This document shows, piece after piece, positions 29,655-36,588 of a stretch of 36,588 nucleotides of DNA (positions are counted from its first letter, which is position 1; the number at the start of each line of letters is the position of its first letter). The DNA is from Discostella pseudostelligera (Eukaryota > Bacillariophyta > Thalassiosirophyceae > Thalassiosirales > Thalassiosiraceae). The translations under genes and the position numbers were made by a program. The notes beneath the pieces are model-generated. The model saw nothing but the letters and a program-made list of their open reading frames with translations, had not been told where the DNA came from and did no database searches. The stretch covers positions 1 to 36,588 of the forward strand of contig JALLBK010000131.1 of NCBI GenBank assembly GCA_036940085.1. The letters run 5' to 3'.

Positions 29655-30716
29655 TCAGAACACCCCTTTGTCTTTGGTAGGTTCCTTCATACTGCCCTTT
29701 GACTTTGACGTGGGCATTGGGGTGGGCGCATCACTTTTGGGGATGCAAGTTGTTGCTACACCAAATGAAGAAGTGTGTTGATATTTCCAAACATTCCCTC
29801 CAATGACATATTCAATGATGTCATTGACAATAATCGTGTGTCCGCCACTGAACCCAAGACCATCACCATAAGAATCATAGATGGTAAAAGAATACTTGTC
29901 ACTTGGCAAGCACAATTGCATGATGTATTTGTGTTCAAGTTTTTCATATTTTTCACTGTAGGCAGTTACATTACCACAGTTGTCAGACAGAGTCCAGTAA
30001 ATTTCCAATGGAAACGAATCCGTTGTAATCTCAATTTTGATCTTCATGTCCCCAACCTCATTGGGACATTCAAAGGGTGCAGCTGATCATGCCGGAGAGG
30101 GAAACTGAGAGGGTGATGAGGACATTGAGGGTAATGTTGAGGGGCTTCCAGATGTTGATGGTGAGGTAGTCATAGTGGGTTCCACAGAGGGGCTGCTGGA
30201 TTTGGAGGGTGACTCGGTGGGCACCATCCAACATGGACCACTTTGACAGAACTCATGAGAGCAATGAGAAAATGTATGTCCACATTTCTGTTGGAATTGG
30301 AACATGAATGGAACTATTGTTAGAGAACTGTTGTCACTCTTGTTGAGATTGAGAAATGAAAAGTGTATCAACAATCATGCTACGCTCACATTTGAGTACA
30401 ATCCGTCTGAAGAGCCACAGCACCTGTCACCAGGAGTTAGTGGGTTCTCAGCACATGTATGATTCTCATCGCATCCATTTGGAAGTAGATATGCAGGAGC
30501 AGGTGGAGGAGTGGGAGATTCAGTGGGGATAGTCGTAGGGGATTGAAGCTGGATCGGAGATTTGGTCGGGGTCTTGGTATTCTTCTTAACTGCTAGTCCC
30601 CTTCTTTCGTTCTTCTTACCGGTTGTTGTAGTAGTCGCTAATTCAGCGTCAGTCTGTGTAGGGAGGATGAAAAAAAAGGAAAAAAATAACAGAGAGGATG
30701 AGAAGGATGATATCAT
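29655..30716 (-). CDS. Secreted P/T/S-rich protein with hevein-like chitin-binding module, interrupted by an in-frame TGA
   Basis: Exons 30716-30390 and 30287-29655 flank a 102-nt GT-AG intron. The ATG at 30716 opens a Phe/Leu-rich signal peptide (MISSFSSSLLFFSFFF). A P/T linker follows (PTKSPIQLQSPTTIPTESP), then an eight-cysteine module across the intron (CDENHTCAENPLTPGDRCCG, then CGHTFSHCSHEFCQSGPC) that matches the hevein/CBM18 chitin-binding spacing. A Ser/Pro/Thr linker leads to a domain starting FECPNEVGDMKIKIEITTD with CGN and YDSYGDGLGFSGG. That domain is in the same frame but is cut off by a TGA at 30087-30089, so the conceptual product is 175 aa instead of about 319. This may be a pseudogene, an allele or a sequence error. 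An alternative first exon at 31043 is possible. Chitin binding is inferred. Confidence 0.55.
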
Positions 30717-31235
30717 TGATGAGCAATGAGTAACTGTTACATGGAGTATGAGTCCAGGAGAGGGAGTCACAACATTCTTAGTATACTAATGATAATGGCA
30801 TCACCAACCAGCGGGCAAGAAGGAAACAAAGACCCACACAGGGTCGGTCATGGGCAACAACCAAAGCAAGAAGAAGAAGCAGCGCAAGGTGGCTCGGCCC
30901 TCGGCCATGATTGTAGCATACTAGACAATGAGGATGATAGTGCTCGTTATAAAGATCGATCACAAAACACGCACCACATTGACCACAACTGCAAGAATAG
31001 TCACCACCAACAGTGATACAATTCCTTTGGAGAAGTACCTCATTTTCGTACTATTTGATGAGTTTGATTGGAGGTGAGAGGAGACTAGTCGTAATACTTG
31101 AGCAGAGTCTTGAGGAGCAGAGACCCACGGTTGTTGCAGCAATAAGGTGGTGACTGATGATGATGGAGAATGGAGATTTTGACTTCAGCTTTTCCGAAAA
31201 TTATGAGAGGATGGTTGAGGGGAGGTGTTGTTAAT

Positions 31236-31547
31236 GATGCAAGTGCTGAAAGCTGAACGAGATGTGAACGTGGTCATCCACATCCTCACCAAACGTCATG
31301 ATGATGTGGTGGATAAGTCATGCTGCTGCTGGAACAAGGAGGTAGATGCAAGTGCTGAAAGCTGAAAGAGATGCGAGAGATGTGCTCGTCATCCTCCTTC
31401 CATGCACCCTCTCCTCGTCACAGCACAGCATCTCATCATCATCATCATCACTCCCTCTGATCGACGATGATGACCACGTCCAAAGTTATCAACCACGTCC
31501 TCACGGAACGTCATGATGATGTGGTGGATAAGTCATGCTGCTGCTGG
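31236..31547. repeat. Two-part direct repeat (29 bp + 52 bp)
   Basis: A 29-bp block containing AAGTGCTGAAAGCTGAA occurs at 31236-31264 and 31345-31373 with one mismatch. A 52-bp block ending in ATAAGTCATGCTGCTGCTGG occurs at 31281-31332 and 31496-31547 with about four mismatches. The blocks are in the same order in both copies, so this is a tandem duplication of a roughly 100-bp unit whose second copy gained about 106 bp of TCATCA-rich sequence between the blocks. Confidence 0.85.
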
Positions 31548-31637
31548 GAGAAGGAATACATATGTAGTTCTCTACAGTTATCACCTTCTTCCTGGTGGGG
31601 AGAAGAGGAAAAGAGAAACTAGACGACGGGAAGTACG

Positions 31638-31688
31638 TTTGGCGATAAGACAGTTTGGCGAAAACAGATTTGGCGAAAATGGCGGGAA
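31638..31688. promoter_or_regulatory. Cluster of TTTGGCG and TGGCGGGAA elements
   Basis: TTTGGCG occurs three times at 15-16-base spacing (31638, 31654, 31669), followed by TGGCGGGAA (31680-31688). Both cores match the two halves of the E2F consensus (TTTSGCGC). XPD begins 410 bases downstream. Binding is inferred only. Confidence 0.4.
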
Positions 31689-32098
31689 GTCCACACGACA
31701 ACTGATGATTGACTGCATGCAGACTGCATATTATGTAATCACATCTGGCGATCGCCAGGCCATGCGATGACGATTCCTCCACCATCACCAGGCGCCACCA
31801 CTACCGCCTACTACCGCCTGATGGATGGCCACTGTATCTTCATTCATCCTGATGTTATTTCATTGCTCCAATACCCTGCCGAGAAACAAACACATCCACT
31901 TGTTTGAGTGTTGAAACGCAAGCGTCGAACACAAATCGACCGCCAGGCGCCAGGCATAACAAGGGCGAAATCAAATAAGTCTCGTGCTGACTCTCTCTCC
32001 TGTGCCATTCTCTCGGGGTTGGAGAGCGCGTGCCACCATTTCAATAATCATTCAGTTAGCGTGAGATATAAAGAGCGTATCATCATCGACATCAAAAC

Positions 32099-34392
32099 AT
32101 GAAGTTCAATCTGGACGGTCTTACCGTCTATTTCCCCTACTCACGGATATATCTCGAGCAATATCAATACATGTCCGCATTGAAACGGACTTTGGATGCG
32201 GCTGCAGAAGATGCCATTGGTGTTAGCGTTGGTGCTGCTGCTGGTGGTGGAATGGCCGGAGGAGGGAGAGTAGCAGCTTCTGGTGGTGGAGCAGGTGGGA
32301 GAGGCAAGCATGCCCTTCTAGAAATGCCCACGGGTACTGGCAAAACCGTCTGTCTGCTAAGTTTAATCACCTCCTATCAATACGCACATCCCAAATCGGC
32401 TGGGAAGTTAGTGTACTGCACTCGAACAGTGCCTGAGATGAATGCGGTCATGGAGGAGTTGGGGGTGGTGTTGCGGTATCGTGAGAAGTGCATTTTGGAA
32501 GACGAACGTGCACAGGCGGCTATGGCCTTGGATGCGGAAGAGGAAGAAGATGAAGGTATGAAGACTGCTCCTGCGTTGGAACCAACCAACGACAGCAATA
32601 ACGACGACGACGTCACAATGAACGAAGGAAACATTGACGACACGACTACTTCGCCACCACCTGCACAGCGACATCCCCAACAGAAACGAAGGAAGATCTA
32701 CCATGGTGGTAAAAGGACTGCATCGAGTGGTAGCAAGTTTAACGATGATGAAGACGAAGACAAATCCACACCTACTCTAGGACCTTCCACCGCCCCCAAT
32801 GGTGCTGGAATGAATGGCACATTGGCAATCTGTCTTTCCTCCCGTCGGAACATGTGCATTAATGAACAGGTATTGCAAATGAGTGATCGGGAGGGTGTCG
32901 ATGCGGCATGTCGAGCATTAACGGCACCTTGGGCACGGGAGCGGGCTGAGAAGGCACGGAATAGGCGAGTGTCATCCCGAATGCGTCAACAACACCACGA
33001 GGAGGATCAATCATCAATGCTAGAAGATGAAGAAGCGATGGACGATGAGGTGGAGGTTGGTGGTGATGGTAATGGTGGTTCCATCGATTTATGCCAATAC
33101 TACGAAAACTTTGCCGAGGCCGGAGAATCCACCTCCATGCCCTCGGGCATATACGATCTCAACTCCCTCAAACTATGGGCCAAATCCCGTCAATGGTGTC
33201 CCTACTACCTCACCCGCCGGGCCATCAATCATGCCTCCATTCTCGTGTTCAACTACCAATACATGCTCGATCCGAAGGTTGCCAAAATGGTTAGCTCGGA
33301 ATTGGAATCATCCTCAATTATTGTGTTCGATGAAGCACATAATATCGATAGTGTATGCATTGAGGCATTCTCGGTGACGGTGGACTCTCGACGGCTGGAG
33401 TTGGCCACACGATCGTTGGGTCGGTTATCGAGTGAGATTAGCAAAGTCAAGGCCACGGATGGTGCACGTCTCCAGGCCGAGTATCAGAACTTGGTGAATG
33501 GACTTATCGATCAGGGGTTACTCGTCGAGGGTACTAATGTCGGGGGCGCAGGAGGAGGAGGAGCGGCGGGTGGGAACAACACCAACAATGTAGCAGCAAT
33601 CATCCAACCCGGCATTACATCTGGCCTAGCGAGCAATGTGCTTAGCGAGGATGTAATCAACGAGTGTGTTCCGGGAAATATCCGTCGTGCGGAACATTTC
33701 ATCGCATTTATGAAGAAAATTGTCGAATACATGAAGTCGCGATTGCGTAACTTGTCTGGTCCAGATGGTGGAGGAGGAGGTGGTGGGGTGACAAGCGAAA
33801 CGCCCTTGGCATTCTTACATCGAATGGTATCAACTACATCCCTTGAGGTGAAGGCGCTCAAATTCGCATACTCGCGGCTATCATCACTATTGAACACGCT
33901 TCGTGTTACCAATCTCGATGATTATGGTGCCCTATCCGATGTTGCTGATTTTGCATGTCTCGTATCCACGTACTCGGAGGGACCACCGCGTTTCGCCATC
34001 ATTTCGGAACCAAATGTCGGTTCGTCCGTCTCTTCCAATTACTCTGGACCGAACAATCCCGGGATACAACTGGCATGCCTCGATTCCTCTCTTGCTATAT
34101 CTCCCGTATTCAAAAGATTTGGTAGTGTTATCATCACATCTGGGACGTTATCACCTATGAATTTATACCCGAAACTATTGCAATTTGAACCGGCGGTAAT
34201 GGAATCATTCAATATGTCTACCTTCCGGCCGTGTATACATCCGTTGGTCATTTCGAGAGGGTCGGATCAACTTCCTGTTTCGACGAGATTTCAAGATCGT
34301 GGTGATTTGGGAGTTGTACGGAATTATGGTGAGAGGAGCAAAAATTGCTTTCTATATTTCGTTACGGCGCCGCCCTCACATCTGAATTCGCC

Positions 34393-34444
<52 letters not shown>

Positions 34445-35245
34445 CTCTTTCGCTTAGGAACAATGATGGTGGAGCTTTGCAGTGCAATTCCCGATGGCGT
34501 AGTGGCATTTTTCACATCCTACAGTTATATGGAGTCAATCATCAGTGAGTGGGATGGTATGGGCATCATGAGACAATTGGCTAAGTCCAAGCTAGTTTTT
34601 ATCGAGACTAAAGATGTCGTCGAAACAACAATGGCACTAGATAACTTTCGTAGGGCTTGTGATTCAGGGAGAGGTGCAGTTTTCTTGTCTGTTGCACGTG
34701 GAAAGGTGAGGAGGAAATAAGTGATTGAGCAATCATGCACTATTTTGCGGCTGCACTGCAAAATATGTGATCAGAATTCTCATGAATTTACTTACTTTTT
34801 CTCAAAGGTCTCTGAGGGGATTAACTTTGATCGCCATTATGGTCGAGCCGTTATCATGTTCGGGGTACCCTTCCAGTATACGTTAAGCCACATTCTGCGT
34901 GCGCGGCTCGAATACCTCCAAACGCAACATCAAATTCGAGAACAAGATTTTCTCAATTTCGACGCATTGCGACAAACATCGCAGTGTGTCGGGCGGGTAA
35001 TACGAAGTAAAATTGACTACGGGCTAATGATATTCGCCGATGCTCGGTACAATCGACATGATAAACGATCTAAGCTACCAAAGTGGATATTGCAGTTTCT
35101 TGGTGATGGCCAGTTGAATCTTAGTACGGATTCTGCAATTGGTCAGGTGAAACACTTCTTGCGGGTAATGGCCCAGCCAGTGGATCAAACATCATTGAAA
35201 GAAGTACTGTTAACTGTAGAGGAAGTCAAGGCCTTGGTAAGATGA
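32099..35245 (+). CDS. XPD: XPD/RAD3 (ERCC2) 5'-3' DNA helicase of TFIIH
   Basis: XPD opens DNA for nucleotide excision repair and is a core TFIIH subunit in the nucleus. Three exons, 32099-34328, 34458-34705 and 34808-35245 (introns of 129 and 102 nt), give 971 aa against about 760 in human. The start [14 protein letters not shown] and the [17 protein letters not shown] stretch are canonical. Walker A is MPTGTGKT (76-83). The four iron-sulfur cysteines are C253, C271, C332 and C367. DEAH is 411-414. Later motifs are [36 protein letters not shown] across intron 1, [20 protein letters not shown] across intron 2, and [15 protein letters not shown]. Extra length comes from a Gly/Ala insert before Walker A (about 41-69), an acidic low-complexity insert before the first iron-sulfur cysteine (about 145-240), and Gly-rich loops in the Arch region. 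All catalytic and cluster residues are intact. Confidence 0.95.
34393..34443 (+). repeat. (TTG)17 microsatellite in XPD intron 1
   Basis: Seventeen perfect TTG units lie inside the 129-nt intron (34329-34457). The intron is a multiple of three and has no stop in the reading frame, so an unspliced message would read on through a run of 17 cysteines. The family alignment (VRNYG followed directly by TMMVEL) shows it is an intron. Confidence 0.9.
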
Positions 35246-35869
35246 TAGTGATGAGGAGGATGGTAATCTTCTTCATACAGATAACTACTGCTAGTAGCAG
35301 GAGCGATAAAAGTTGAGGGTGAGGGTGATGCAGAGGAGCAACTATGATTGTGAGCGCGTCATTCTTCATAGTGGGTGGCACAGAGCAGGGGCTGCTGGAG
35401 GATGTGGATAAATGGGTGTGTGCGGGCAAACAAGGGCAGAGGCGGGCAAACATGGATAGGAGGACTATGATAGACTATGATATTGATGAGCGACGATGGT
35501 GAGAAAGTAGGAGTGCAGTATTAACGGTGATGAATATCATAATCAGCGGCCCCAGCACAGCAGCTTACTAGTAGTTCCTCGTGCTAATGACATAGTACGC
35601 GATATACATAATCTCCAGCAGTCCAGCAGGCAACAAGAAGGAGACAAAGACCCACGAAGGGTCGTTCATGGGCGAATAGCAATAAGCACAAGTTGGCTGG
35701 GGTATAATGCAACCATGAGTTGATCATATACGACGACGAGGATAAGGATGATACTACAACGAGGACAAGAACAATCACAGAAGAACAACAGTTAGCTTGA
35801 AGCCTATCGCCTCTCGATTCTAATCGAGAGTTGTTATGTGTCCATACGTTTTGCTTGGGATGTCCTCAC
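35246..35869. other. Intergenic, decayed duplicate and hairpin
   Basis: Between the XPD stop and the possible exon at 35870. It contains the degenerate copy of the secreted locus and a perfect inverted repeat CTCTCGATT/AATCGAGAG with a 2-base centre (35811-35830). No intact gene is supported. Confidence 0.5.
35250..35680 (-). pseudogene. Degenerate partial copy of the secreted P/T/S-rich locus
   Basis: Two blocks match the region around the secreted gene on the same strand and in the same order. 35366-35399 matches 30170-30200 (two mismatches plus a 3-base insertion), and its reading frame (SSSSPCSVPPTM) parallels SKSSSPSVEPTM. 35632-35673 matches 30814-30855 (36 of 42 bases by eye), with parallel peptides AHERPFVGLCLLL and AHDRPCVGLCFLL. 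The distance between blocks is about 380 bases shorter here, so the chitin-binding exon is missing. No continuous frame or signal peptide remains. Confidence 0.45.
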
Positions 35870-36168
35870 TCAATCGTCGGGCGGGTTCCTCAATTCCAAC
35901 TGTAACAAATCACTGGCATTGAAAATGATGGGCTCGTATCTGTTAGTTGGTCGACCATAAATTTGTGACGAGGAATTGTGACCACCAGCACGTGGTGTCT
36001 CACCACCCCTAGTAGTTGGGTGGTGGTGTGAAGAAGTCAAATAAGTAGATAACAAATAATAGCATCCTTGATTCTTTTGAGGTACTAATACCACTACCAT
36101 GCTAGACAATGATACCTTGCACGGTGGAGGAGTGGTGGTAGTGGCACAAGTAGTACCATTAAAACTGT
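35870..36168 (-). CDS. Possible exon of a secreted or membrane protein
   Basis: An open frame that can begin at an acceptor-like gtagtag near 36180 runs through SFNGTTCATTTPPPCKVSL, QGCYYLLSTYLTSS and NRYEPIIFNASDLLQLELRN to a stop. The composition (paired Cys, sequons, Thr/Pro) fits an extracellular part, and it lies directly downstream of the P/T-rich end at 36278. It may be the last exon of that gene, but without transcripts it could be chance. Confidence 0.25.
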
Positions 36169-36277
36169 ATGATTCCTGAGTCCTCTACTACGACCAGCTG
36201 CCAAGTAGAAAAACCTACAAGAATGCAAGAACAGCTGCATTGAGACTTGTCTCACTAAGCAAATATCGGCATGACCA

Positions 36278-36588
36278 TTAAGGTTCTAAACACACCAGCA
36301 CTGCTTGGGCAGCAATCTCTGATCTCCTACTTTCTCCGTTCTCCTTGGGCTTTGAGTTTGGCTTCTTGTTGGTGGGTGGTGCTTTTTTGGTGGGAGGTGC
36401 AGTGGTGGGCTTGCTGGTGGGTGCGTTGGTGGGAGTGGATGAAGGACTTGCAGTTAGATTGTCATGCAAAATTGTCGATACCCATGCTTCAAATCCATTG
36501 TACTTTAAAGGTACATTCTGACGATTCAAGAAAAAGATAACAAGTGAATAGTCTGTTAGTCGTCCTTTGTCTGCAAAAATTGTATCAG
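36278..36588 (-). CDS. 3' part of a P/T-rich secreted protein gene, truncated by the window edge
   Basis: The frame is open from the window edge (TIFADKGRLTDYSLVIFFLN) through KYNGFEAWVSTILHDN to a Thr/Pro linker (SSTPTNAPTSKPTTAPPTKK) and a stop at 36278-36280. A globular end followed by a P/T linker is typical of stramenopile extracellular proteins. A donor-like GAAA/GTAGGA near 36332 could splice on to further exons, perhaps the frame at 35870-36168. The 5' part is outside the window. No family recognised; unrelated in sequence to the chitin-binding-like gene apart from the linker style. Confidence 0.5.
   Translation of the reverse strand, partial: DTIFADKGRLTDYSLVIFFLNRQNVPLKYNGFEAWVSTILHDNLTASPSSTPTNAPTSKPTTAPPTKKAPPTNKKPNSKPKENGESRRSEIAAQAVLVCLEP

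Larger units (their letters stand above)
30717..32098. other. Intergenic zone with duplications, upstream of XPD
   Basis: 1.4 kb without a firm gene. It holds a segment duplicated at 35.6 kb (30780-30960), a short signal-peptide-like ORF on the minus strand (31043-30960, MRYFSKGIVSLLVVTILAVV) that could be an alternative first exon of the secreted gene, a direct-repeat zone (31236-31547), and a cluster of TTTGGCG and TGGCGGGAA elements (31638-31688) about 410 bases before the XPD start. Confidence 0.5.

Noticed and set aside
30087..30089. Selenocysteine recoding at the in-frame TGA
   Set aside because: The codon lies in a Ser/Pro linker, not at a redox site, and no SECIS-like element could be recognised by eye in the short 3' region.
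30087..30130. A 41-nt mini-intron removing the TGA
   Set aside because: It would need a GTCCTC donor and be less than half the length of the other introns here.
31501..31788. 95-aa minus-strand ORF upstream of XPD
   Set aside because: Covers the direct repeat and the TTTGGCG cluster, has no domain or targeting feature and a simple-repeat composition.
34329..34457. Poly-Cys stretch as a real part of XPD
   Set aside because: GTGAGA donor, pyrimidine tract and TTAG acceptor are present, and removal restores the conserved VRNYG-TMMVEL alignment.

Overview
The window looks like nuclear DNA of a diatom, most likely a centric one. This is inferred from several features together. There are short GT-AG introns (80-415 nt) in about half the genes. 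TrpA and TrpB are fused as in eukaryotes. Two genes begin with an ER signal peptide that ends in an A-F motif, the usual diatom plastid pre-sequence (SSAF/HTP and TYAF/GP). There are P/T/S-rich secreted proteins of a type common in stramenopiles, and GAT/GAC-rich simple repeats. No prokaryotic operons, tRNA, rRNA, CRISPR or intact transposon were seen.

Layout. 0.5-2.9 kb (-): fused tryptophan synthase. 3.7-4.9 kb (-): SKP1 in three exons, sharing a divergent promoter with NudC (5.3-6.4 kb, +). 6.6-9.6 kb (-): a tandem pair of related Cys-rich secreted proteins with a GPI-like tail and no recognised family. 10.0-10.7 kb (+): an orphan secreted protein. 11.6-14.5 kb (+): a plastid-targeted ABC1/UbiB-like kinase, tail to tail with an NnrU/Z-ISO-like plastid membrane protein (14.6-15.8 kb, -). 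16.3-16.7 kb (-): a small protein of a diatom-type family. 17.7-20.2 kb (-): a DEAD-box RNA helicase, divergent from a START/polyketide-cyclase-like protein (20.5-22.6 kb, +). 23.3-24.5 kb (+): a type II membrane glycosyltransferase-like protein. 24.7-25.8 kb (-): NF-YB, divergent from a ZNF598/Hel2 ubiquitin ligase (26.4-29.3 kb, +). 29.7-30.7 kb (-): a secreted chitin-binding-like protein broken by an in-frame TGA. 32.1-35.2 kb (+): the TFIIH helicase XPD/RAD3. 35.2-36.6 kb: a decayed second copy of the secreted locus and the 3' part of another P/T-rich gene that runs off the window.

Most genes are unrelated housekeeping genes, and their order does not suggest a shared pathway. The links that do appear are divergent promoters, the tail-to-tail plastid pair, and two accessory zones (6.6-10.7 kb and 29.7-36.6 kb) where secreted-protein genes have duplicated and decayed. 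A TTCCCGCC/GGCGGGAA element, resembling an E2F site, recurs in at least six intergenic regions.

Splice sites were placed by eye from GT-AG consensus, reading frame and protein family, and have no transcript support. Many nominal ORF starts in this region are GTG or TTG; ATG starts were chosen instead.
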